Shown here: positions 9,032 through 17,229 of the stretch, one piece after another
Numbering within the stretch: position 1 is the stretch's first letter
Layout: the number at the start of each line of letters is the position of its first letter
Origin: Paraburkholderia acidipaludis NBRC 101816
Lineage (GTDB): Bacteria > Pseudomonadota > Gammaproteobacteria > Burkholderiales > Burkholderiaceae
Direction: 5' to 3'
DNA length: 64,000 nt
Assembly (NCBI RefSeq): GCF_000684975.1
Contig: NZ_BAXZ01000020.1
Location: 81,325-145,324, forward strand
Made by a program: the position numbers and the translations under genes
Notes under the pieces: generated by a model
What the model saw: the letters and a program-made list of their open reading frames with translations, nothing else
What the model was told of the DNA's origin: nothing
The model's database searches: none

Positions 9032-9843
9032 AGCTCGCAACCTGTCTGGATTCTGCCCCGCTCACCACACTGCAGCTAGAAGAGATCGATGGACAGATTC
9101 TCGTCGTCACGCTGAATCGACCCGACGTCTCGAATGCGATCAGCACGACCACCGGCCACGAACTGATCCGTGTGTTCGGCTCGCTCGAAGCGGAGCCGTC
9201 CGCCTATCGCTGCGTGATTCTCACCGGCGCGGGCCAGCGCGCTTTCTGCGGCGGCGCCGATCTCAAGCAGCGCGAAGGCATGACCGACGAGCAGTTCGGC
9301 GAGCAGCACTACCTGTTCGAGCGGATGAATCGCGCGCTCACCTTCTGCCCGGTCCCGCTGATTTGCGCAGCCAACGGCTCGGCCGTCGCGGGCGGACTCG
9401 AATTGCTGCTGGCCTGCGATTTCGCGTATGCGTCGAAGCAGGCGGTATTCGGCTTTACCGAGGTGAAGCGCGGCATCATGCCAGGCGGCGGCGGCACCCA
9501 GCAGTTGCCCCGCACGATCGGCGTGCGCCGCGCCAAGGAATTGATTTTCCGCGGCGCCCGCTTCAGCGCCGAGGAAGCGCTCGCGTGGGGCGTCGTCAAC
9601 CGGCTGTGCGAACCGGGACGAGTGCTCGCCGATGCGATCGAGGCGGCACGCGACATCTGCAACAGCGCGCCGTTGTCGGTCAGCCAGGCGAAGAAAGCGA
9701 TCGACCTCGGCATGCAGGGCGATCTGCGTACAGGGCTCTACGTGGAAATCGAAGCATATAACCGCCTGATCCCGACCGCCGACCGGCTGGAAGGAATCAG
9801 CGCGTATAACGAAAAGCGTCAACCGGTATTCAAGGGCCGTTAG
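9028..9843 (+). CDS. Enoyl-CoA hydratase/isomerase (crotonase family)
   Basis: 271 residues. The oxyanion-hole segments CGGADLK and GSAVAGGLELLLACDFAYA are clear, and the acid/base glutamate is likely in FTEVKRGIMPGGGGTQQLPR. These features predict hydration of a 2-enoyl-CoA rather than thioester hydrolysis. The start is TTG at 9028, overlapping the CoA-transferase stop and preceded by CTGGAG. A methylglutaconyl-CoA-type substrate would link this enzyme to the HMG-CoA lyase further down the operon (inference). Confidence 0.93.
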   Translation: MKLATCLDSAPLTTLQLEEIDGQILVVTLNRPDVSNAISTTTGHELIRVFGSLEAEPSAYRCVILTGAGQRAFCGGADLKQREGMTDEQFGEQHYLFERMNRALTFCPVPLICAANGSAVAGGLELLLACDFAYASKQAVFGFTEVKRGIMPGGGGTQQLPRTIGVRRAKELIFRGARFSAEEALAWGVVNRLCEPGRVLADAIEAARDICNSAPLSVSQAKKAIDLGMQGDLRTGLYVEIEAYNRLIPTADRLEGISAYNEKRQPVFKGR

Positions 9844-9876
9844 CGCGGCGGTCTTCGCAATCCGCGCAGCACAGGA

Positions 9877-9898
9877 CCGGCAGGCACGAACCTGCCGG
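9877..9898 (+). other. Intergenic hairpin within the catabolic operon
   Basis: CCGGCAGG and CCTGCCGG form a perfect 8-bp GC-rich stem with a 6-base loop, 33 bases after the hydratase stop and 33 bases before the MFS start. No T-run follows, so it is not a classical terminator. It may stabilise the upstream mRNA or reduce read-through into the transporter gene. Confidence 0.5.
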
Positions 9899-9930
9899 CT
9901 TGACCACCGGCATACCCGGAGGAGACAGGC

Positions 9931-11304
9931 ATGACACCCACGACCGGCAGTTCGCAACACGCTCACGGGGACCAGACCTACGGCAAGATTACCCGACGTC
10001 TGATCCCGTTTCTGTTCCTGTGCTATGTCTTCGCGTTTCTCGACCGGATCAACATCGGCATCGCGCAGCTCGACATGAAGCACGATGTCGGCTTCAACGA
10101 TCTCACCTACAGCATCGGCGCCGGCATCTTCTTCCTCGGCTACGTGCTGATGGAAGTGCCGAGCAATCTATTGCTCGCGCGCATCGGCGTGAAGCGCACG
10201 TTCTCGCGGATCATGATCCTGTGGGGCATCGTCGCCGCGGCGACCGCCTTCGTGAAGCTGCCGGCTCACCTCTACGCGGTGCGATTCCTGCTCGGACTCG
10301 CGGAAGCCGGCCTGTACCCGGGGGTGATCTTCTATCTGACGCGCTGGTACCCCGTCGAGCGGCGCGCCAAGGTCATCGCACTCTTTACGTGCGCGACCGG
10401 CATTGCGGGGCTGTTCGGCGGTCCGCTGTCCGGCGCGTTGATGACGTATGCCAATGGTTCGTTCGGACTGCACGGCTGGCAATGGATGTTCATTGCGCAG
10501 GGGCTGCCCGCGAGCGTGCTCGGCATCGTCGCGTTCTTCTATCTGGATGACGGTCCGCAGCAGGCGGCGTGGCTGAACGACAGCGAAAAGGCGGTAGTGC
10601 TGAACGATCTGCAGCGCAGTTCGAGCGTCAGCGCCACGCATGCGGAACACACCTTCGGCCGCGCGCTCGTCGACTTTCGCGTGTACGTGATGGGCTTTGT
10701 CTGGTTCACGCAGATCGCGGGCGTGTTCGCAATCGGCTTCTGGCTGCCGACATTGATCAAGGAATCGGGCGTCAACAGCCCGTTGTATGTCGGGTGCTAC
10801 TCGGCGATCCCGTACTTCGTGAGCTGGGTCGCACTCGTGATGCTCAATCGCAATTCCGACCGCACGATGGAGCGCCGCTGGCATTGCGCCATTGCAATGC
10901 TGTTCGGCGCCGCCGGCCTCGTGGCGGCGGGCTTTACCGGCGGCAATCTGGCGCTGTCGCTGGTAGCGTTGTCGATCGCGACAGCCGGCATTCTCGCGCC
11001 CAATCCGCTGATCTGGGCCATCTCCACCGATTACATCCGCGGCAGCGGCGCGGCCGGCGGCGTGGCGATCGTTAACTGCATCGGACTGCTCGGCGGCTTC
11101 TTCAGCCCGATGATCATCGGCTCGATCAAGACGCTGACGCACAGCATGTCCGGCGGCCTCGCCGCCATCGCCGTGCTGATGACGCTCGGCGCTGTCGCGG
11201 CGATCGTCTTCGCGCCGCAGACCTCGGCGGCCACCGAAGCGCATCGTCAGGCGGACGACAGCCAGCCCGAGGGTGGGCAGCCGGTGGCCGATGCGACGCC
11301 GTGA
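9931..11304 (+). CDS. MFS transporter, anion:cation symporter (ACS) type
   Basis: 457-residue inner-membrane carrier with about 12 hydrophobic segments. The N-terminal RRLIPFLFLCYVFAFLDRIN, the motif-A-like segment after helix 2 and FLLGLAEAGLYPG are typical of the ACS family, which imports organic acids such as tartrate, phthalate or galactarate. Preceded by GGAGACAGGC. Its place inside the operon suggests import of the acid that HyuAB and the CoA enzymes degrade. The C terminus is a hydrophilic tail of about 25 residues. Confidence 0.92.
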   Translation: MTPTTGSSQHAHGDQTYGKITRRLIPFLFLCYVFAFLDRINIGIAQLDMKHDVGFNDLTYSIGAGIFFLGYVLMEVPSNLLLARIGVKRTFSRIMILWGIVAAATAFVKLPAHLYAVRFLLGLAEAGLYPGVIFYLTRWYPVERRAKVIALFTCATGIAGLFGGPLSGALMTYANGSFGLHGWQWMFIAQGLPASVLGIVAFFYLDDGPQQAAWLNDSEKAVVLNDLQRSSSVSATHAEHTFGRALVDFRVYVMGFVWFTQIAGVFAIGFWLPTLIKESGVNSPLYVGCYSAIPYFVSWVALVMLNRNSDRTMERRWHCAIAMLFGAAGLVAAGFTGGNLALSLVALSIATAGILAPNPLIWAISTDYIRGSGAAGGVAIVNCIGLLGGFFSPMIIGSIKTLTHSMSGGLAAIAVLMTLGAVAAIVFAPQTSAATEAHRQADDSQPEGGQPVADATP

Positions 11305-11358
11305 AGAACGCCATGCAGCGTGACGTCACGCAAACCCGCCTTTAAGGAGCAAAGGACC

Positions 11359-12309
11359 ATGGATAACAGGGAAACGGCGCAGGTTCGGGAAGTCGGCCTG
11401 CGCGATGGGCTGCAGATGGTCGGCACGATCCTCAGCACCGCCCGCAAGCTGGATTGGTGCGCGCGCATGGTGGATGCCGGCGTGACCGAGATCGAAGTCA
11501 CCTCGTTCGTGCCGCCGAAAGTCGTGCCGCAGTTCGCGGATGCGGTCGAGGTCGCGACAGGCGCGCTTGCCATCGACGGCCTGCATGCGGCCGCGCTGGT
11601 GCCGAATATGAAGGGTGCGCAACGTGCCTTCGACGTCGGTCTGCGCAAGGTGCACTACGTGCTCTCGGCGAGCAACGAACACAATCTGAAAAACGTGCGG
11701 CGCAGCACCACGGAATCGGTTGACGATTTCGCGCGGATCGTCGCGGAGCGCGATGCCAGCCCGCTGCCCGGGGTGCGCGACGTCGTGCTCGGCGCGGGTG
11801 TCGCGACCGCTTTTGGCTGCACGATCGCCGGCAAGGTGGACGAAGCCACCGTGCTCGGTCTCGTCGATACGTTGCTCGAAGCCGGTGCCGACGAGATCAC
11901 GATCGCGGATACGGTCGGCTACGCGAATCCTGGACAGGTGCGTGCGCTGATGCGCAAGGTTTGCGCGCTGGCCGGCACAGTGCCGGTGGCGTGCCACTTC
12001 CACGATACGCGCGGGCTGGGTCTTGCCAACGTGATCGCCGCGCTCGATGCCGGCGTGCGCCGCTTCGACGCGTCGCTCGGCGGTCTTGGCGGCTGTCCGT
12101 TTGCGCCTAATGCGACGGGCAACATCAATAGCGAAGACACCGTATTCCTGCTCGAATCCGAAGGGTTCGATACCGGCATCGACATCGGCCGGCTGCTGGC
12201 GATCCGGGAAACGATCGCCGCGTGGCTGCCGGGCGAGCCATTCACCGGCGCGATTGCACGGGCCGGTTTGCCGAAAACTTTCGTACCTTCGCAAGCCGTG
12301 ACGGCATGA
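11359..12309 (+). CDS. Hydroxymethylglutaryl-CoA lyase
   Basis: DRE-TIM metallolyase that splits (S)-HMG-CoA, or a close analogue, into acetyl-CoA and acetoacetate. 316 residues from the ATG at 11359, set by AAGGAGC. Catalytic landmarks: VREVGLRDGLQ at the N terminus, TIADTVGYANP, the metal-binding HFHDTRGLGLAN, and the GGLGGCPFAPNATGN loop with the conserved catalytic cysteine. Last gene of the operon; it is what points to a branched 3-hydroxy-3-methyl-dicarboxyl-CoA intermediate. Confidence 0.94.
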   Translation: MDNRETAQVREVGLRDGLQMVGTILSTARKLDWCARMVDAGVTEIEVTSFVPPKVVPQFADAVEVATGALAIDGLHAAALVPNMKGAQRAFDVGLRKVHYVLSASNEHNLKNVRRSTTESVDDFARIVAERDASPLPGVRDVVLGAGVATAFGCTIAGKVDEATVLGLVDTLLEAGADEITIADTVGYANPGQVRALMRKVCALAGTVPVACHFHDTRGLGLANVIAALDAGVRRFDASLGGLGGCPFAPNATGNINSEDTVFLLESEGFDTGIDIGRLLAIRETIAAWLPGEPFTGAIARAGLPKTFVPSQAVTA

Positions 12310-12345
12310 GGCTTCACCCAGGTTGGCCGTCATTCACCGGATGAC

Positions 12346-12521
12346 ATGAATCGACCTGCCGTCACCTCGCGCTATCGTGGCGTCTTTCCCGTCGTCACGC
12401 CATCCTTCACCTGTCGGGCACGTCAATGGTCATGGTGATGCCCGCCGCGCTGCTGGCCCGCGCGGCGACGGAAGTCGGCCATATCGTACTTCGAGAGCTC
12501 TGCCGGGGCCGCTGACGCCGC
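12346..12521 (+). pseudogene. Dihydrodipicolinate synthase (DapA) family gene, remnant
   Basis: An ATG at 12346 opens MNRPAVTSRYRGVFPVVTPS, the N terminus typical of DapA-family aldolases. After 22 codons the similarity jumps to GTSMVMVMP (normally around residue 110) in another frame, then ALLARAATEVGHI, and after a further frame change SYFESSAGAAD, which resembles the family segment SYFKIETPGAA. Two large internal deletions and frameshifts leave about 170 bases. The fragment lies directly after the HMG-CoA lyase stop, so it may once have been the last gene of that operon. Identification is by pattern recall. Confidence 0.55.
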
Positions 12522-13301
12522 TCAAGCGGCCCGGCCAGCCAGCCGTTCGAGCAGATCGACGAGCAGGTCGGGGGCCAGCACCATCGCATCGTGTCCCGTG
12601 TCGAGCGTTTCCCAGCCCCAGCCGTCGCTGGCGCGAATCCGTTCGCGTACCAGCGCGAGCGTGTCGTACGATGGGTTCGCGCAATGCACATAGGTGCGCG
12701 GCAGACCGTTGCCCAACGCATGGCGCAACGTGAGCCGCGACTGATACGTGGCGAGCGGATGCGGCGTCAAACGGCGGCGCACCCACGCGGCGAGCGGATG
12801 GTCGTCGGGAATGCCGGTACCGGCAAGACCGTTCACCGGCATTCCAAGCCTTTGCCCGCTTCCCTCGACCGCCGCGAGGCGTTCGGCGACGACGCTGCCC
12901 GGCAACACGTCCATAGCCGATTCGCCGCTTTCGACCAGCAGGCTGTCAAGACACACCAGAGCACGAATGGATTCGCGCCGCCGGTCTGCGACACCGGAGG
13001 CCACGAGGCCGCCGAAGCTATGCCCGACCAGCACCACGTCTTCCAGTTCTTCGGCCTCGAAAAGGCATTCGATGTCGGCAATCGATACGTCGAGCGACGT
13101 TACCGCCTCCAGCAGGTGGCGTCGCTCGCCGAGCCCGGTGAGCGTCGGCGCGAAGGCGCGGTGCCCTCGTGCAACCAGGCGCTCCGTCACGAACCGCCAG
13201 CACCAGCCGCCGTGCCAGGCGCCATGGACCAGAACGAACGTATATCCCCGCTGGTGCCCCGCCTGGCCGCCAGCCGATACGGTTGATGTTGCTTGATGCA
13301 T
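12522..13301 (-). CDS. Alpha/beta-hydrolase (esterase-like)
   Basis: 259 residues from the ATG at 13301, chosen because GGAGG sits eight bases upstream. The alpha/beta fold landmarks are all visible: the oxyanion segment VLVHGAWHGGWCW, the nucleophile elbow VLVGHSFGG and the catalytic histidine in LDTGHDAMV. This subgroup (HNL/salicylate-esterase-like) hydrolyses small esters or lactones; the substrate is not predictable. First of a set of minus-strand genes with redox enzymes, but a 345-base gap separates it from the next one. Confidence 0.9.
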   Translation of the reverse strand: MHQATSTVSAGGQAGHQRGYTFVLVHGAWHGGWCWRFVTERLVARGHRAFAPTLTGLGERRHLLEAVTSLDVSIADIECLFEAEELEDVVLVGHSFGGLVASGVADRRRESIRALVCLDSLLVESGESAMDVLPGSVVAERLAAVEGSGQRLGMPVNGLAGTGIPDDHPLAAWVRRRLTPHPLATYQSRLTLRHALGNGLPRTYVHCANPSYDTLALVRERIRASDGWGWETLDTGHDAMVLAPDLLVDLLERLAGRAA

Positions 13302-13646
13302 GCGAGTGCCTCCATCGGCAACCCTGACAGTGGATCCATCGCTGGCGCTTCGAACGACCGCCACCAATCCTTCGCCGTCGTGCCGGACTTCGTGACAAGA
13401 AAACGCCAGTTGTCAGCGCGTCTCTTGAAGACTGCAATGATGCACCCGCTCTGGTGCGACGCGCACTATTGCTTCGGTGCCGACGTTCGCCTCGTTCTTT
13501 GATGTGCTCGCCGGACGGCGGCACCAGCATACACTCTTGCACGTACAACTGCGCCCTCGCGTCGGACTTCTCCGCAGCAGAGTCGCTGGACTGGGGCAAT
13601 TGTTGACTGAGCCAGCAGGTTAGCCCGCTGTCTCCCACGCGGTTGG
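13302..13646. other. Gene-free interval of 345 bases
   Basis: Between the hydrolase gene and the NTF2-like gene. I find no coding frame with a convincing start or family pattern and no clear hairpin. It probably contains the hydrolase promoter. Confidence 0.4.
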
Positions 13647-14048
13647 TTACGACGGAAAACGTTCGCCGAACATGGGCAGGCCGCTCACCGACTGCGCCGC
13701 GCTGGCCTCGTCCTGCAGCACGTCCCAGTGTTCTGCCAGCCTGCCGTCTTCGAAGCGGACGATATCGGCGGCAATCCACGCAGTTGGCCTTCCGTTCCCG
13801 GAAAACCTGCCGTGCGCGATCACGTAGTCGCCCTCGGCCACCACGAGCTGGTTCTCGTAGCGCAAGGTGTCGGGCAAGGTACGGATCAGGTCGAACAGTC
13901 CTTCGCGTCCGGGCGCAATGTGCGCGCTGTGCTGGATATAGGAATCCGACCAGAAGCGTTCGGCGGCGGCGTAGTCGCGCCGGTTGAACAGCGTTTCGAA
14001 GGCTTCGAGGAGCAGTGCCTTGTTCTGTGCGGGGGTGGTCGTGGTCAT
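13647..14048 (-). CDS. NTF2-like / SnoaL-like protein
   Basis: 133 residues from the ATG at 14048 (an ATG 36 bases upstream is possible). The sequence LFNRRDYAAAERFWSDSYIQ HSAH and the WIAADIVRFEDGRLAEHWDV strand pair are typical of SnoaL-like members of the NTF2 fold, small cone-shaped proteins that often act as isomerases, cyclases or binding partners. No catalytic role can be assigned. It lies 101 bases downstream of the SDR gene and could be cotranscribed with it. Confidence 0.85.
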   Translation of the reverse strand: MTTTTPAQNKALLLEAFETLFNRRDYAAAERFWSDSYIQHSAHIAPGREGLFDLIRTLPDTLRYENQLVVAEGDYVIAHGRFSGNGRPTAWIAADIVRFEDGRLAEHWDVLQDEASAAQSVSGLPMFGERFPS

Positions 14049-14149
14049 GAGAGTGTCCTGAATAGCGGATGAGACGGTAATCAAGCGTCGGATACGCTGA
14101 AGATGGATGAGGTCCGTTGTTCTCGCGGGGCCTCATCCACCAGCGTGAA

Positions 14150-14908
14150 TCAGCGTTGGCTCAGAACAGGCACCATCTGGGCGTTGAAACCATTGACGAG
14201 GTCATGCTCGCCGGCACCCGGATTGGCGCGGAAGAGTTTCGCGCCGTCGACCAGCACTTCGTCCGCATCCGAGCCGAGTACCGCAAGGGTTTCGCTGATG
14301 AATGCGTCGAGCGGCATCGCCTGCTCAGCTTCACGGCTGTTCATCAGGTCGGTCCGTACCCACGGCGGTGCGATTTCCAGCACACGCACGTTGTGGTCGC
14401 GCAGCATGAACCGCTGCGACAGCACGTACGAGTGCACGGCCGCCTTGGTCGCCGAGTAGACCGCGGTGAGCGCGAGCGGAACGAAGGCCAGTACCGAGCT
14501 GGTATAGGCGATGACGGCGTCGTCGCGCGACTTGAGATGTTCGACAAGCGCCGAACTCAGACGTACCGGGCCAATGAAATTGGTCGTGACGGTCGAGAGC
14601 AGGAGCGCATCGTCGATGCGACCGGCCGCGTCGTCCGGCAGCATGCCCCCCGCGTTGTTGATCAGAACGTTGAGCGCCGGGTACGTGGCGATCAGGTGCT
14701 GCGCTACCCGGTCGATGCTCACCGGATCGGTCATGTCGATTTCGACCGCCTCCATGCCCGGGTTGGCCGTAATGACCTCATCGAGCTGGGCGCGCCGACG
14801 GCCGCCGATAACGACCTTGTTGCCGCGCTGATGAAGTGCTTCGGCAAGCGCGCGGCCAATGCCTGAGCCACCGCCCGTGATGAAAATGGTGTTTCCGTTG
14901 AGTTTCAT
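14150..14908 (-). CDS. Short-chain dehydrogenase/reductase (DltE-like)
   Basis: 252 residues, normal SDR length. The NAD(P) site TGGGSGIGR near residue 11, the NNAGG segment and the catalytic YSATK (Tyr-x-x-x-Lys) are present. The start at 14908 has AGGAGA upstream. SDRs of this subgroup reduce or oxidise small carbonyl/alcohol substrates; the exact one is unknown. It sits between NTF2-like and old-yellow-enzyme genes on the same strand, with an 88-base gap to the latter. Confidence 0.9.
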   Translation of the reverse strand: MKLNGNTIFITGGGSGIGRALAEALHQRGNKVVIGGRRRAQLDEVITANPGMEAVEIDMTDPVSIDRVAQHLIATYPALNVLINNAGGMLPDDAAGRIDDALLLSTVTTNFIGPVRLSSALVEHLKSRDDAVIAYTSSVLAFVPLALTAVYSATKAAVHSYVLSQRFMLRDHNVRVLEIAPPWVRTDLMNSREAEQAMPLDAFISETLAVLGSDADEVLVDGAKLFRANPGAGEHDLVNGFNAQMVPVLSQR

Positions 14909-14996
14909 GATTGCAATCTCCTGAAAGAGGTGTCCCGCGCCCAGCAAGCGCCGGGCTGTGAAATCAGGCCGCGGGACGGTCGGACTGAAAGTTGGA

Positions 14997-16097
14997 TCAG
15001 ACGCGTTCGAGCGTCGGATAGTCGGTGTAGCCGTGCGGTCCGGTGGCGTAGACAGTTGTCCAATCCACGGCCTCGAGCGGGGCACCGGTCGCCAGACGCT
15101 CGACCAGATCGGGGTTGGCAATGAACGGACGGCCAAACGCCACCATGTCGGCAAGTCCAGCCTCGATCAGCCGGTTGGCGCGATCGGCATCCATGTCCAC
15201 GTTGGCAATCAGGGTGCCGCGAAACAGCGGGCGGAAATGGCGGAACATGCCGTCGCCGGCGAGCGGCTCAAGAGGCGTGCCCGTGAAGTCGGTGGTATTG
15301 CCCATCAGTAGCAGATGCGAAAGGCCGTAACCATCCAGTTCGCGAATCGCGTACTCGGTCATCGGTAACGTTTCGTCATTGGCGGCGAACGGGCCGCCTT
15401 CATGCATAGGGCTGATCTTGACGCCTACCAGGGATGGATCGAGTTCCTCCAGCACCGCCTCAACCACTTCGAACAGAAAACGCGCGCGATTCTCGATGCC
15501 GCCACCGTATGAGTCCGTCCGATGGTTCGTCGCACGGTTAAGGAACTGAGCGATCAGATAGAGGTAATTGGCAAGAATCTGCACACCGTCGAAACCGGCC
15601 TCAATTGCGTTGCGTGCTGCGCGGGCATAGTCATCCACCGTTCGGAAAATCTCATCGAGCGCCATTGGACGTGGTGCGACCGTTGGCTTGCGTCCGCCTG
15701 GCGTGACAGATTCGTGCTGAACGTTCACGTTGGAGGCCGACAAGGGCAAGGCGCCATCGAGCAACTCGGGGTGCGAAATTGCGCCGGTATGCCAGAGTTG
15801 CGCAATGATCCGGCCACCAGCGTCATGCACGGCGTCGGTGACGCGGCGCCAGCCGTTGATCTGTTCCCGGCTCCAGAGTCCTGGCGTGTTGGCCCAACCG
15901 AAGCCGTCCGGGCTGATCGCTGTGGCCTCGGCCACAATGAGTCCGGCCGACGCGCGCTGCGCGTAGTAGTCGGCCTGAAGCACCGTCGGGGCGTGCGTGT
16001 GCGGATGGGCGCGCATGCGCGTCAGAGGCGCCATCGCGATCCGGTTCGGCAGTTCGAGCTGCCCGAGCCGCACTGGAGTAAAAAGCGAAGTATTCAT
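14997..16097 (-). CDS. Old yellow enzyme-type alkene reductase with altered active site
   Basis: FMN-dependent TIM-barrel ene-reductase, 366 residues from ATG 16097 (MNTSLFTPVRLG; an ATG 12 bases upstream is possible). LPNRIAMAPLTR, the QLWHTGAISHP region, TDSYGGGIENRARF and the C-terminal FGRPFIANPDLVERL mark the family. The segment that normally reads HxANGYLxxQFL, with the substrate-anchoring His and Asn, here reads QILANYLYLIAQFL, so both residues are replaced. The barrel looks otherwise complete, so this is probably a functional variant with different substrate preference rather than a dead gene. It follows the MDR reductase gene by 20 bases. Confidence 0.9.
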   Translation of the reverse strand: MNTSLFTPVRLGQLELPNRIAMAPLTRMRAHPHTHAPTVLQADYYAQRASAGLIVAEATAISPDGFGWANTPGLWSREQINGWRRVTDAVHDAGGRIIAQLWHTGAISHPELLDGALPLSASNVNVQHESVTPGGRKPTVAPRPMALDEIFRTVDDYARAARNAIEAGFDGVQILANYLYLIAQFLNRATNHRTDSYGGGIENRARFLFEVVEAVLEELDPSLVGVKISPMHEGGPFAANDETLPMTEYAIRELDGYGLSHLLLMGNTTDFTGTPLEPLAGDGMFRHFRPLFRGTLIANVDMDADRANRLIEAGLADMVAFGRPFIANPDLVERLATGAPLEAVDWTTVYATGPHGYTDYPTLERV

Positions 16098-16117
16098 GAT
16101 GGCATCCATTCCAGGGT

Positions 16118-17107
16118 TCAGAGGGTCACGACGATCTTGCCGACGTGCTCACCCGCTTCTACGGCGCGGTGCGCGTGGGCAATGTCGTCAAACGAAAACG
16201 TTCGTGCAATGACGGGATACAGCGCACCGCTCGCCATGCCCTGCTCGACGAACTGCTTCATCGCCGACAGTTGCACGTCGTTGCGTGCATGCGCGGGCAA
16301 CGAGATACCCCGGATCGTGATGTCGCGGGCGAACACGTCGAATGGGGGTACCGTCGCCGGCGCACCGGACAGCGCGCCATACAGAACCAGCGTTCCGCCG
16401 TTTGCCGTGGCTTGTACAAGCTGTGCGAATCCGGGGCCGCCAACCGGATCGAACACGAGATCAATGCCACGGCCATTTGTGACCCGCTGAACAGCGGCGA
16501 GGAGATCCTGTTCTTCGCGAACGATGACCGTCTCCGCGCCGTGCTGAGTGAGCGCAGAGACCTTGTCGGCGCGACGCGTGACCGCGATCGGGTATGCGCC
16601 GAGATATCGGGAGATCTGGATGGCAGCCAGACCAACGCTGCTTGATGCGGCTGGAATGAGGACGTGCTGGCCGTGCGCCAGTTGTCCAGCGGCAACCAGT
16701 CCGCTCCATGCGGTACCGAAGGCGGCCCATGTCGCCGCGGCCTCCACGAAGCCGATATGCTCAGGAATAGCTACCAACGAAGCCGCGGGAGCGAGTGCGA
16801 CTTCGCCGTAGAGCGCATACTGCGCCGCGCCGTAGGCAGGCACCAGTGCGACGCGATCGCCTGCCGCGAAGCCGGTGACGTCCGGTCCGACGGCGTCGAT
16901 GATGCCCGCCGCTTCGAAGCCGAGGCCCGTGGGCAAGGCGGGTTTGACGGGCGAGCGCCCGGAGCGGAGTGTGATTTCCGTGCGATTGAGGCCAATCGCA
17001 TGAATTTTCAGGCGGACTTCGCCCTCGCCTGGTTGACCTACCGTGACATCTTCGATGCGAAGGACATCGGCATCACCGAAGTCATGGATACGGACCGCGC
17101 GGCTCAT
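16118..17107 (-). CDS. Zinc-independent MDR oxidoreductase (quinone reductase-like)
   Basis: 329 residues from ATG 17107, favoured over ATG 17113 because AAGGGG is then about seven bases away. MDR fold: GroES-like N-terminal domain (AIGLNRTEITLRSG, GFEAAGIIDAVG) and Rossmann domain (AASSSVGLAAIQISRYLGA). The catalytic-zinc ligands of alcohol dehydrogenases are missing, as in NADPH:quinone oxidoreductases. Likely NAD(P)H-dependent reduction of quinones or enones. Directly upstream of the old yellow enzyme gene in the same orientation; both would act on activated C=C or quinone substrates. Confidence 0.9.
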   Translation of the reverse strand: MSRAVRIHDFGDADVLRIEDVTVGQPGEGEVRLKIHAIGLNRTEITLRSGRSPVKPALPTGLGFEAAGIIDAVGPDVTGFAAGDRVALVPAYGAAQYALYGEVALAPAASLVAIPEHIGFVEAAATWAAFGTAWSGLVAAGQLAHGQHVLIPAASSSVGLAAIQISRYLGAYPIAVTRRADKVSALTQHGAETVIVREEQDLLAAVQRVTNGRGIDLVFDPVGGPGFAQLVQATANGGTLVLYGALSGAPATVPPFDVFARDITIRGISLPAHARNDVQLSAMKQFVEQGMASGALYPVIARTFSFDDIAHAHRAVEAGEHVGKIVVTL

Positions 17108-17229
17108 TTTCATTCCCCTTGTCGAACGAAGTGCGATGGGGGAACGATAAAGGTCTAGCCGGCCAGGCAGTAGCCGTCGCTTTTCGCTATCTGTTATACG
17201 CGCGATACATAAACGGGCTTACCGACAAA

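Noticed and set aside
13018..14136. 372-codon minus-strand frame spanning the hydrolase and NTF2-like genes
   Set aside because: It is out of frame with two recognisable genes on the same strand and Arg-rich throughout.
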